Source: Clostridia bacterium (GTDB lineage Bacteria > Bacillota > Clostridia > Christensenellales > CALWSW01). From it: a stretch of DNA of 16,421 nt. The notes below the pieces were generated by a model, which worked only from the letters and a program-made list of their open reading frames with translations, did not search any database and was not told the DNA's origin. This document shows, piece by piece, positions 7,044 to 14,296 of this stretch; the stretch's first letter is position 1, and every line of letters starts with the position of its first letter. The position numbers were made by a program, and so were the translations under genes. The stretch lies in assembly GCA_019421925.1 (NCBI GenBank), contig JAHZEH010000002.1, positions 16,315 through 32,735 on the forward strand. The letters are read 5' to 3'.

Positions 7044-8315
7044 TTGCCTGCCATTATCGCCGACCATCTGTGCAAAAGCTATCCGCTCTACGCCCGCCCA
7101 TCCCAAAAACTCCGGGACGCTCTGCGCCCCATTCCCGATATCCCCCGCTTTGAGGCCCTCAAGGATATCTCCTTCACCCTTCAGGAGGGAGAGACCCTGG
7201 GGGTGCTGGGGGTCAACGGCGCGGGCAAATCCACCCTGCTCAAACTTCTGGCAGGAGTGACGTCCCCCACCAGCGGCTCCCTTCAGATTCAGGGGCGCGT
7301 GGGCGCTCTCCTGGAGCTGGGCGCCGGGTTTCAGCCCGAATACACCGGCATTGAAAATGCCCGGCTCTCCCTGACCATCGCCGGGTTTTCCAGGGCGGAG
7401 ATCGACGAGACCCTCCCCGCCATTCTCTCATTCGCCGATATCGGGGATTTTGCCAAGGCCCCCGTCAAAGTGTACTCCTCCGGCATGTTCGTGCGCCTGG
7501 CCTTCGCCTGCGCCACCGCCGCCCGGCCCGATATCCTGCTGGTCGACGAGGCGCTCTCCGTTGGGGACCTGTTCTTCCAGGCCAAATGTGTCAGCCGCAT
7601 GAGGGAGATGCTGGCGCGGGGCACCACGCTGGTCTTTGTCAGCCACGATCTGGGAGCGGTCAAGAGTATCTGTTCCCGCTGCCTGCTCCTCAACCGGGGC
7701 CGGATGGACGGCCTGGGGGACACCGAAGCGATCGCCCGCAAATACTTCGCCCGCAAGGTGGAGGCCGAACAGCCCCAGTCCGTCCGGCCCCTGGCCTTCG
7801 CCTCGGGCGAGGCTGCCCAGGAGCTGGCCCCCGACCTTGCCGCCTGGAAAAGGAAAGCGGATACCAGCCGTCTGGGCGATGGCCGCGCCCGCTTCCTCTC
7901 CGTGTCCCTGCTGGACGAGTGCGGCAGCCCGATTGAGAGCGCCTCGTACGCCCAGAAAGCCGTGCTGCGCATGCAAATCGCCTGCCACCAGGACCTCCCT
8001 GAGCTCTGCCTGGGCTACCACATCCAAAGCGCCGCCGGGGTGGACGTGATCTACAGCGATACCGCCGTTGAGGGCTGTAATCCCCGCGGCTGGAAAAAGG
8101 GCGAGACTCATGTGGTGGAATGGAGCTTTACCCTCCGCCTGGGCGAGGGCAGCCACAACATCGCCGCCGTTTGTTCCGTACCCCTGGACATGAGCGCCGG
8201 TCAGGTGGAGTTCTGCGACCATGTGGCCTGCGCCGCCCAGTTTACCATGCAGCGCCGGCCGGAAGCCAAGCTCTACGGACTGGCAAATTGGGAAAATGAG
8301 GTGAAAATCCAATGA
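7044..8315 (+). CDS. wzt: Polysaccharide ABC transporter ATP-binding protein, Wzt type with C-terminal cargo domain
   Basis: This 423-residue ATPase energises export of a lipid-linked glycan across the cytoplasmic membrane. Walker A GVNGAGKST is at residues 56-64, the signature YSSGM at 144-148, Walker B ILLVDE with Asp168-Glu169, and the H-loop His at 201. The Q-loop region reads LLELGAGFQPEYTGIENARL, characteristic of the Wzt/TagH/RfbE subfamily. From about residue 260 a beta-rich Wzt_C-like domain follows; in O-antigen systems it recognises the modified end of the glycan. The TTG start at 7044 has GGGAGGT 6 nt upstream; the longer open frame runs back through the AraC gene and is rejected. 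Its stop overlaps the ATG of the aminotransferase gene. The permease (Wzm) that should partner it is absent here. No convincing promoter was found in 6885-7043. Confidence 0.9.
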   Translation: MPAIIADHLCKSYPLYARPSQKLRDALRPIPDIPRFEALKDISFTLQEGETLGVLGVNGAGKSTLLKLLAGVTSPTSGSLQIQGRVGALLELGAGFQPEYTGIENARLSLTIAGFSRAEIDETLPAILSFADIGDFAKAPVKVYSSGMFVRLAFACATAARPDILLVDEALSVGDLFFQAKCVSRMREMLARGTTLVFVSHDLGAVKSICSRCLLLNRGRMDGLGDTEAIARKYFARKVEAEQPQSVRPLAFASGEAAQELAPDLAAWKRKADTSRLGDGRARFLSVSLLDECGSPIESASYAQKAVLRMQIACHQDLPELCLGYHIQSAAGVDVIYSDTAVEGCNPRGWKKGETHVVEWSFTLRLGEGSHNIAAVCSVPLDMSAGQVEFCDHVACAAQFTMQRRPEAKLYGLANWENEVKIQ

Positions 8316-9397
8316 ACAGACCTGAAATTCCGCTGGTGCAACCCCTGGCCCCTCCCTTTGAGCGGTTTGAGGCCCTCTTTCGCCCCTGCTGGGAGAGCGG
8401 CCAGCTCAGCAATATGGGGCCCCTGCACCAAGAGCTGGAGGCAGCTCTCGCCCGCCGGCTGGGGGCCCCCCTCACCCTCGTCTCCAACGGCACGCTTGCC
8501 CTCGTTCTCGCCCTGCGCGCCCTGGGCCTGACCAACGGGGAGGTCATCACCACCCCCTTCACCTTTGCCGCCACCATCCTGGCCATCTCATTGGCCGGGC
8601 TCACCCCCAAGCTGGCCGACATTGACAACGAGACCCTCTGCCTCTCCCCACTGGAGACGGAAAAGGCCATCACACCAGCGACCTGCGCCGTTCTCCCGGT
8701 GCATGTGTTTGGCAGGATCTGCGACGTGGCCTCCTTCGACTCGCTCTCCCGGGAGTATGGCCTCAAAGTGGTGTACGACGGGGCCCACGCCTTCGACAGG
8801 CGGGAGGAGGGTCTGCCCATCGCCCAATACGGCGACGCGACGGCCTATAGCTTCCACGCCACCAAGCTCTTTCATACCATCGAGGGGGGTGCGGTGGCGA
8901 TTCCCCGTATCACCCAGGCCCACGCAAACGCCCAGCTCCTGCGCAATTTCGGCATGCGGGGAGAGAGCGTGCTGCTCCCCGGGTTCAACGCCAAGCTGTC
9001 CGAGGCCCACTGCGCGGCGGGTCTTTCCGTGCTCCCCCTGGTGGAGGAGGAGCGTGCCCGCCGCCGGGCCATCGCCCAGGTATATACAGGCGTACTGGGC
9101 GGACAGGAGGGCATTGAGATCATCTTCGCCCCCAACGCCCAGTATTTCGCCCTGCGCCTGCGCCCCCCCTTCTCCCGGGACGCAGTATATGCCAGGCTTC
9201 AGAGCGCTGGCGTCGGCGCGCGGCGCTACTTCTTCCCCGCCGCCTGCGATTACCCCGCCTACGCCTGGCGCTTCACCGGCCAGTTCCCCAACGCCCGGGC
9301 CGCGGCAAAAGAGTGCCTGGCCCTCCCACTCTACGGTGCACTGTCCCCTGAGAAGGCCCATGCCATCGCGGCGATGGTTCTGCAGTGCAGGAGGTAG
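8312..9397 (+). CDS. DegT/DnrJ/EryC1/StrS-family PLP-dependent sugar aminotransferase
   Basis: The 361-residue enzyme has the fold and motifs of nucleotide-sugar aminotransferases, which convert a keto-sugar to an amino sugar with PLP and usually glutamate. Visible residues are VSNGT (57-61) for phosphate binding, Asp156 in VVYDGAHAF for the pyridine nitrogen, and Lys185 in SFHATK for the Schiff base, followed by the family's EGGAV. The ATG overlaps the preceding stop codon (ATGA), indicating translational coupling with the ABC ATPase gene; the glycosyltransferase starts 2 nt after its stop. It probably makes an amino sugar for the glycan exported by this operon. The sugar-dehydratase step needed to supply the keto-sugar is not in the window, so the exact sugar is unknown. 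Confidence 0.92.
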   Translation: MNRPEIPLVQPLAPPFERFEALFRPCWESGQLSNMGPLHQELEAALARRLGAPLTLVSNGTLALVLALRALGLTNGEVITTPFTFAATILAISLAGLTPKLADIDNETLCLSPLETEKAITPATCAVLPVHVFGRICDVASFDSLSREYGLKVVYDGAHAFDRREEGLPIAQYGDATAYSFHATKLFHTIEGGAVAIPRITQAHANAQLLRNFGMRGESVLLPGFNAKLSEAHCAAGLSVLPLVEEERARRRAIAQVYTGVLGGQEGIEIIFAPNAQYFALRLRPPFSRDAVYARLQSAGVGARRYFFPAACDYPAYAWRFTGQFPNARAAAKECLALPLYGALSPEKAHAIAAMVLQCRR

Positions 9398-9399
9398 CC

Positions 9400-10782
9400 A
9401 TGGGTAAACCTGTCATCTCCGTCATCATGGCCACCTACAACCACGCCCCCTTTGTGGGGGAGGCCGTCTCCAGCGTGCTGGAGCAGACCTTTGCAAATTT
9501 TGAATTTCTCATTCTGGACGACGGCTCCACGGACTCGACGCCGGACCGGGTGCGCGCCTTCTCCGATCCCCGCATCCGATTCACCGCCTGGCCCAGGAAC
9601 CGCGGGGCCTGCGCCGCTATCAACACCCTTTTGGACGCCTGCCGGGGGGAGTATATCTGCCTGCTCAACTCAGATGACCGCTTCCTTCCCAACAAGCTGG
9701 AACGGCAGATGCTCTTTTTGCGTTCCCACCCAGAACTTTCCTTTTGTTTCACCTGGGCGGAACTTATTGACGATTTTGGCCGTCCTTATGTGGACGACCG
9801 CCATTTTTACTACGGACTCTTTGACCAGCTCCCCCGGACGCGCCAGGCCTGGCTGCGGCGCTTCTTCTGGGAGGGCAACTGCCTGTGCCATCCGACGATT
9901 ATGGCACGCCGTAAGGACTACACCCTGCGCTTTGACGAGCGGCTGTGCAAACTGCCCGACCTGCACATGTGGGTACGGCTGGCCCGGCGCTATGAACTGG
10001 GCATGCTGCCCGAGCGTCTGACCCAGTTCCGGATTCTCCCGGGGGAAGGGAACGCCTCGGGCAAAAAGGCGGATACCCTGGCCCTCATCCAGTTGGAGCT
10101 CCCCCTGATCCTGGAGGAATACCTCTCCCTCTCAGAGGAGGACTGCCGCGCCGTCTTCGGGCTGACAGGCGACCCCATCGCGCGGGCCTTCGCCGCCTAC
10201 CGGGCTGCGCTCTCCCTTTCCCCGGCCGCTCAGAGCTGGGGCTTTTCCGGCCTGTACAGGCTCCTGGGCGATCCCCGCAGCCGCGAGGCACTCGCCAAGC
10301 TGGGCTTCGACCAGACCACCCTCTTTCAGCTCGGAGGACAGAGCGACGTATACTCCGTCCTGCCCCACCGGGCCACGCTGTACTTTGCGGACCGGGATAC
10401 TCTGCGCCATGCGCCCTCCCTGCCCGCCGCCTTCTCCGAGGAGAGAATGTATTCCCTGCCCGCCGCATCCCGCGAGGCCTTTTCCCACACCTTTCTATTG
10501 GAGCGGCCCGTCGCCGCTCTGCGCTTCGATCCCTGCGAGTCGCCCTGCCAGGTGCAGCTCACCCGGGCCGACCTGCTCCTCTCCCATGGACGCAGGCTCA
10601 ATCTGCTGCCCATCCTGAAGCACAACGGCCAGGAGGTGGAGGGAGGCGTCCGTTTCGCCCACTTCGACCCTTCCATTTATTTCCAGCTCCCCATGGAGCT
10701 GCCATGTGAGGGCGTGGAAATTGCCGGAAATTGGGCGTTTCTGGACCCCTCCTCCATCCTGCTTGCCTCCAAGGGGCCATAA
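9400..10782 (+). CDS. Family 2 glycosyltransferase with extra C-terminal domain
   Basis: The 460-residue protein has a GT-A fold glycosyltransferase domain in residues 1-230: VISVIMATYNHAPFVGEAVSSVLEQT, the nucleotide-binding Asp40-Asp41-Gly, and the metal-binding Ser91-Asp92-Asp93. It transfers a sugar from a nucleotide donor to a glycan or lipid acceptor at the cytoplasmic membrane face. GT2 domains are usually 230-300 residues, so the remaining 200 or so are an accessory module. It has a helical stretch (235-310) and then a likely beta-rich part with ALRFDPCESPCQVQL and a GVEIAGNWAFLDPSS ending; I recall similar FDP..PC modules in other surface-glycan proteins but cannot name the domain. 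The ATG at 9400 is chosen over GTG 9385 because AGGAGG lies 5 nt before it. It is the last gene of the glycan operon. Confidence 0.9.
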   Translation: MGKPVISVIMATYNHAPFVGEAVSSVLEQTFANFEFLILDDGSTDSTPDRVRAFSDPRIRFTAWPRNRGACAAINTLLDACRGEYICLLNSDDRFLPNKLERQMLFLRSHPELSFCFTWAELIDDFGRPYVDDRHFYYGLFDQLPRTRQAWLRRFFWEGNCLCHPTIMARRKDYTLRFDERLCKLPDLHMWVRLARRYELGMLPERLTQFRILPGEGNASGKKADTLALIQLELPLILEEYLSLSEEDCRAVFGLTGDPIARAFAAYRAALSLSPAAQSWGFSGLYRLLGDPRSREALAKLGFDQTTLFQLGGQSDVYSVLPHRATLYFADRDTLRHAPSLPAAFSEERMYSLPAASREAFSHTFLLERPVAALRFDPCESPCQVQLTRADLLLSHGRRLNLLPILKHNGQEVEGGVRFAHFDPSIYFQLPMELPCEGVEIAGNWAFLDPSSILLASKGP

Positions 10783-10848
10783 CTGGAAGATATTACCTGA
10801 AACCGCGGGCCATGCATGTTTGTCTATGTAGTAGAGAGATGATTGGGA

Positions 10849-10872
10849 GGCCTGAGCAATAAAATCCGAACC
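10849..10872 (+). repeat. Left inverted-repeat arm
   Basis: It starts GGCCTGAGCAATAAAATCCG and ends AACC. Its reverse complement matches 11029-11052 at 23 of 24 positions. Confidence 0.85.
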
Positions 10873-11028
10873 GCCGTTTTCAGGGCCAAAAGTGCCCTCC
10901 ACAGCCGCCTCATTCTCTAATGAAAGCCCCTTTTCTATCTGTCCCAAGCCAAAGCCTGAACGGGATGGATTTGGGGGTGGGCGAGCCCATCGTACGCTGG
11001 AAGCCCTCTCATTTATATCCTTTTGTCA

Positions 11029-11052
11029 GGCTCGGATTTTATTGCTCAGGCC
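11029..11052 (-). repeat. Right inverted-repeat arm
   Basis: On the minus strand it starts GGCCTGAGCAATAAAATCCG and ends AGCC, differing from the left arm by one base. It ends 42 bp before the start codon of the secreted-protein gene, so it lies in that gene's promoter or leader region. Confidence 0.85.
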
Positions 11053-11094
11053 ATCCTCCCTGCATCGCTGCAACACAGAAAGGATGGTATCATC

Positions 11095-11877
11095 ATGACC
11101 CGCAACGCATTCATTCGCTCCATGGGCGCCCTTGCTCTCGCCGGTGCGCTCACCGTCGCCCCCATCGCCCAGATGGCTGTCTCCGCCAGTAGCCAGACCG
11201 AGGTTGAGGTCAGCAATCCCGCGGAGTCCTCCCTGTGCAAGCTCTACATCAACGGCACGCTCATGAGCAGCAAGCCCTTCTATCAGGGCCGCACACTGAT
11301 GCTCCCTCTGCGCGCCATCGTAGACTCCTTCGCCAAGTGGGATTACGCCTATGGCAGCAGGACCGCTGTCTTCGGCCCCTCCACCGGCCTGGAGTACCGC
11401 ATCAGCATCGGCAAAGACACCTATAAGTACAACGGCAAGTCTTATAAGCTGGACGTCCCCGCCATGTTCACCGCCAACCGCGTGTATGTGCCGTGGCAGT
11501 TCATTGAGCTCAAGCTGGGTTTCAAGGTTAATATCGCCAACGACGGCCGCATCGACGTCTCCGTCAAAAAGGCCTCCCCCTCCATCACCGTCAACGGCAG
11601 GAAGGTCTCCGGCCATCCCTACAAGGACGGCAAAGTTACCATGGTACCCCTGCGCTCCATCGTGGAGGCTCTGGGCTACAGCTACCGCCTGGATTCGAAC
11701 CTGCACTGCTCCATCTTCTCCGCCAAGAACATTGACACCCATATCTTCTATGGCAAGAACTCCTATCCGGTGGACAACAAGTATGTGCAGCTGGACGTGC
11801 CCCTCAGCTATATCACGGACGCCCTCAAATGCACCGTCAAGACCTCCAGCAACGGCAGCCTGACCATCCGCCGCTAA
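11095..11877 (+). CDS. Secreted protein with tandem copper-amine-oxidase-N-type repeats
   Basis: The 260-residue protein begins with a Sec signal peptide (MTRNAFIRS, hydrophobic ALALAGALTVAPIAQ, likely cleavage after VSA near residue 31). Two repeats follow, about 48-160 and 165-258. Both show the family pattern: an I-NG- strand, then V/L-PLR-IV---G/K-Y, and a later Y--NGK/Y-VDN-Y-LDVP segment. This matches the copper amine oxidase N-terminal domain, a common extracellular repeat in Firmicutes that is thought to bind cell wall or other surface partners and has no oxidase activity itself. The ATG at 11095 follows GAAAGGA by about 10 nt; upstream in-frame codons fall in the inverted repeat and are not used. 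It is monocistronic, with a terminator directly after. No catalytic domain is fused, so a structural or adhesive role is inferred. Confidence 0.85.
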   Translation: MTRNAFIRSMGALALAGALTVAPIAQMAVSASSQTEVEVSNPAESSLCKLYINGTLMSSKPFYQGRTLMLPLRAIVDSFAKWDYAYGSRTAVFGPSTGLEYRISIGKDTYKYNGKSYKLDVPAMFTANRVYVPWQFIELKLGFKVNIANDGRIDVSVKKASPSITVNGRKVSGHPYKDGKVTMVPLRSIVEALGYSYRLDSNLHCSIFSAKNIDTHIFYGKNSYPVDNKYVQLDVPLSYITDALKCTVKTSSNGSLTIRR

Positions 11878-11903
11878 GGGCGCAAACTCGTCTTTAACAA
11901 ATA

Positions 11904-11929
11904 AAAAAGGCCCCCCCGGGGGCCTTTTT
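11904..11929. terminator. Bidirectional intrinsic terminator
   Basis: The arms AAAAAGGCCCCC (11904-11915) and GGGGGCCTTTTT (11918-11929) form a GC-rich stem, with A and T runs that give a U tract on both strands. It sits between the convergent secreted-protein gene (ends 11877) and MarR gene (ends 11939), so it can end both transcripts. Confidence 0.92.
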
Positions 11930-11938
11930 CCATAATTA

Positions 11939-12421
11939 TCAGAGCACGATCTTTTTTTCGTTCTTTGGAATGAACCCATTGAAATGAATCCGTCCGCTTC
12001 GTTGTTCCTCTGCCATAAGATTTTTAATCACCCGCATGGTGTGTTCATCGTACACGGCCTTCCCCTCATCGGAAAAGCCCCGGTACATGACCTCCTCCAG
12101 CTCGTCGAACACGGCCTGAGAGACTTTGAACATTTCAATCCCCTTCTCCGTGATATAGAGGGTGGTCTCGCGGCGCTTTCCCCCCATCTCCCGGACAATC
12201 AGCCCCTCCGCCTCCATATCACGGAACACGTTGGTCAGGCTGGAAGGCTTCATCAGGCACAGATGCGCCATCTTCCGCTGGTTGCACGGTCCATCCTTCC
12301 AGAGATTGCCGAGGATCTGCGGGTAGCTGATGGGAACGCCCCGCTCCTCCAGGCGGGCAGACAAAGTCTTTTGATAAAGCTTATAACAATACACGAATAA
12401 TCTGCGCGGACTCCAAATCAA
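11939..12421 (-). CDS. MarR-family transcriptional regulator
   Basis: The 160-residue protein has the MarR winged-helix layout. Residues 30-100 hold the recognition helix and wing (ISYPQILGNLWKDGPCNQRKMAHLCLMKPSSLTNVFRDMEAEGLIVREMGGKRRETTLYITEKG), flanked by helices for dimerisation. The start is TTG at 12421, supported by GGGAGGAA 6-7 nt upstream; no ATG gives as complete an N-terminus. It has its own promoter and lies 82 bp after the acidic-protein gene on the same strand. MarR proteins commonly repress themselves and a nearby transporter or stress gene, but no transporter adjoins it, so the target is unknown. Cys residues at the dimer interface region (CNQ, HLC) could allow redox sensing, which is speculative. 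Confidence 0.9.
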   Translation of the reverse strand: MIWSPRRLFVYCYKLYQKTLSARLEERGVPISYPQILGNLWKDGPCNQRKMAHLCLMKPSSLTNVFRDMEAEGLIVREMGGKRRETTLYITEKGIEMFKVSQAVFDELEEVMYRGFSDEGKAVYDEHTMRVIKNLMAEEQRSGRIHFNGFIPKNEKKIVL

Positions 12422-12458
12422 AACGGTTCCTCCCTTTTGCTTAAGTAGTACGCAATCA

Positions 12459-12486
12459 TATTATTCTCTTTTATCATAAATTGCAA
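12459..12486 (-). promoter_or_regulatory. Promoter of the MarR gene
   Basis: On the minus strand, -35 TTGCAA (12481-12486) and -10 TAATAT (12459-12464) are 16 bp apart in a local AT-rich stretch, about 38 bp before the TTG start. This indicates the MarR gene need not rely on read-through from the acidic-protein gene. Confidence 0.55.
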
Positions 12487-12503
12487 TAAACTTCACTCAA
12501 AAT

Positions 12504-14159
12504 TCAGTTAATTCCTGCTTTTGTAAAGATCCAGTACCCCTGCCGGTTCCGGGCAACGGCATAGCGGGAGCCTGCGGGGATTCCCGGCGGCGGGAAGGCC
12601 GCGCTGGGACCGGGCAGCGCATAAAGTTCCCGCCCATCATAATGAACATGCAGGCAATGAGACCCACCCTGCTGCTGATAGACCCGCCAGGCGACCCTGG
12701 GGTATTCCTGAGGAAAGGCATTGATAAACAACCCGTCCGGCCTTCCGCGTATGCAAGCGGCGAGCTGCTCGTGGTGGTTTTCCCCCTCCCGCAGGCTTTT
12801 GCGGTAGTACTCCCTCTCCCATGCCTCCTGGGGGTGAAAGACATATTTCTCCCGTTCGTCCGGATCAGGTCGGACGGCGCCGCCCAACTCCTGCATCAGG
12901 CCGGCCAGAGCTGCGGCATTCTCCTGGCGTTCTCTCCCTTCGCAGAAGGGGCAGCTTTCACCCGGCTCGCCGTCCCCGGGTATCTCCGGACTCAATTGCG
13001 GTTCGGCCCGGCCGCCAACCTTCGGATTATGTAATTCAGCCTCCTGATGCCTCTCCCTCTGCCTCTGAGCCTCCTCGCGCAAAAAAGCCTCCCGCTTCTC
13101 AGGATTGAGCTCCGCCTCTTTGGCGCAGAGCGGTTTCTCCTCCGGCTGTTCAGCCTCCTTTTCTGCCTCCTGGGGAAGCTCCTTTTCCGGCTGGACCTCC
13201 TCCTGGCGCATCCCGCCCATCCACTCCATATTCACCGGCATGGGCGGCGGCATATGCTGAATGAAATCGGACTCCATAGTGTCGAGCTCGGCCACGGCCG
13301 CCAACCTGTCATAGGGCCCCTCCAGGCCCTGGACCGCGCTGTGGTGATCGTAGGGCTCCGCGTCCTCCTCTACGGCTGGATCCAGGCCTCTGCTCTCCAG
13401 CTCCGCCTCTGCCACGCCTGCAATCAATTGCTCCTCCTCCATGCGGGCCTCCTCCAGGAGTTCCTCCACAGACTCCGGCTCCATCTCTATTTCCCGTTCT
13501 CCGTCCGCTTCAGGGGCCGGCATCTGGATGGGGAAGACATTGATCTCCCGGTATTCAGGTTCCTCTTCCAGCTCCACAATGCGGGGGGCCGTCCTCCTCT
13601 CTTCCGCCTGCTCCACGGGAGGGGGCGTTTCGCTGTCCCGGCGGGGCTCCTGCGCCTCCGCCTCCTGGGCCCTGGTATTTACCATAACCGGCTTGTATTC
13701 CGCCTGAGGCTTGAAGGCGACCGCCGCCTTCCCGGTCTCCCGCGGGCGATGCAGCTCCCGCGCCTCCGGCCATCCGTCCTCTGCCCCGGGAGCCCGCGCC
13801 TCTCTGCCCGAAATCTCCTCCGGAGGAAACTCCTCCAGCCCGCGCACGCGCATGCCCTCCTGGATGCGGCGGCAAACCTGGTCCAGGCTAAGCCTTCCCG
13901 TCGCTGCCGCCAGGACAATCCGTCCGCCGCTGCTGACCGCGGCTCCGGCCATCCGGGCATTGCCCTGCCACTGAATGCTGCCCTGCAGCCCTGTGCAGCA
14001 GAAACGCAGAGGCTCGACAAGCACCTCCCCATTCTCCAGCAGAACACAGGCCTGACCGCCTCTGAGACCGCCCGCGGAAAAGAGGGCGCTCTGTCCCCGG
14101 GTGCGCACCAGACCGGATACGCCCCGCTCCAAAGGCCGTAATGCAATCATATTTGCCAT
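12504..14159 (-). CDS. Unrecognised 551-residue protein with long acidic central region
   Basis: I do not recognise this protein. It has three parts. Residues 4-105 look like a compact beta-rich domain (IALRPLERGVSGLVRTRGQSALFSAGGLRGGQACVLLENGEV). Residues 110-430 are low-complexity, rich in Glu, Pro, Ala and Arg, and probably disordered or coiled coil; a CPFC motif (403-406) lies near the end. Residues 435-549 form a Trp/Tyr-rich domain (YVFHPQEAWEREYYRKSL, DGRELYALPGPSAAFPPP, YWIFTKAG). There is no signal peptide or membrane segment, so it is likely cytoplasmic. The ATG at 14159 has AGGAGGG 6 nt upstream; the in-frame ATG at 14165 abuts the ribosome binding site and is too close. The ends-with-domains layout suggests a scaffold or spore/envelope-associated protein, but this is a guess. 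A palindrome lies upstream. Confidence 0.7.
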   Translation of the reverse strand: MANMIALRPLERGVSGLVRTRGQSALFSAGGLRGGQACVLLENGEVLVEPLRFCCTGLQGSIQWQGNARMAGAAVSSGGRIVLAAATGRLSLDQVCRRIQEGMRVRGLEEFPPEEISGREARAPGAEDGWPEARELHRPRETGKAAVAFKPQAEYKPVMVNTRAQEAEAQEPRRDSETPPPVEQAEERRTAPRIVELEEEPEYREINVFPIQMPAPEADGEREIEMEPESVEELLEEARMEEEQLIAGVAEAELESRGLDPAVEEDAEPYDHHSAVQGLEGPYDRLAAVAELDTMESDFIQHMPPPMPVNMEWMGGMRQEEVQPEKELPQEAEKEAEQPEEKPLCAKEAELNPEKREAFLREEAQRQRERHQEAELHNPKVGGRAEPQLSPEIPGDGEPGESCPFCEGRERQENAAALAGLMQELGGAVRPDPDEREKYVFHPQEAWEREYYRKSLREGENHHEQLAACIRGRPDGLFINAFPQEYPRVAWRVYQQQGGSHCLHVHYDGRELYALPGPSAAFPPPGIPAGSRYAVARNRQGYWIFTKAGIN

Positions 14160-14220
14160 AAACATCCCTCCTGTCTATCTAAAAACATATGAGGAAAGGG
14201 TGCCGGGCGTGCATCCCCGC

Positions 14221-14234
14221 GCAAAATATTTTGC
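14221..14234. promoter_or_regulatory. 14-bp perfect palindrome between divergent genes
   Basis: GCAAAATATTTTGC is self-complementary and overlaps the -35 box of the methyltransferase promoter, between that gene and the divergent acidic-protein gene. It could be an operator for either gene. An AT-rich palindrome in a GC-rich genome is unlikely to be purely random, but no binder is known. Confidence 0.4.
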
Positions 14235-14259
14235 AAACGCCGGCCACATGGGTTACACT
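14231..14259 (+). promoter_or_regulatory. Promoter of the TrmN6-like gene
   Basis: A -35 box TTGCAA (14231-14236) and a -10 box TACACT (14254-14259) have an ideal 17-bp spacer and lie 37 bp before the ATG. Confidence 0.65.
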
Positions 14260-14296
14260 AAAACAGAAACTTTTATCATGAGCGAGGAAGTCAGGC

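Larger units (their letters stand above)
10849..11052. mobile_element. MITE-like 204-bp element with 24-nt terminal inverted repeats
   Basis: The segment is bounded by 24-nt ends that are inverted copies with one mismatch. The 156-bp interior has no convincing gene and no internal dyad. It fills most of the 312-bp gap between the glycosyltransferase and the secreted-protein gene. The size, imperfect terminal repeats and lack of coding capacity fit a miniature inverted-repeat element mobilised in trans. I cannot see a clear target-site duplication, so a large regulatory dyad is an alternative. The flanking 10783-10848 holds nothing recognisable. Confidence 0.5.

Noticed and set aside
11026..11979. 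317-residue minus-strand frame opposite the secreted protein
   Set aside because: It crosses the strong terminator at 11904-11929 and the inverted repeat and is antisense to a signal-peptide protein.
13047..14141. 364-residue plus-strand frame opposite the acidic protein
   Set aside because: It is Leu/Arg/His-rich without domains and has no ribosome binding site; the minus-strand gene has an ideal AGGAGGG and better amino acid composition.
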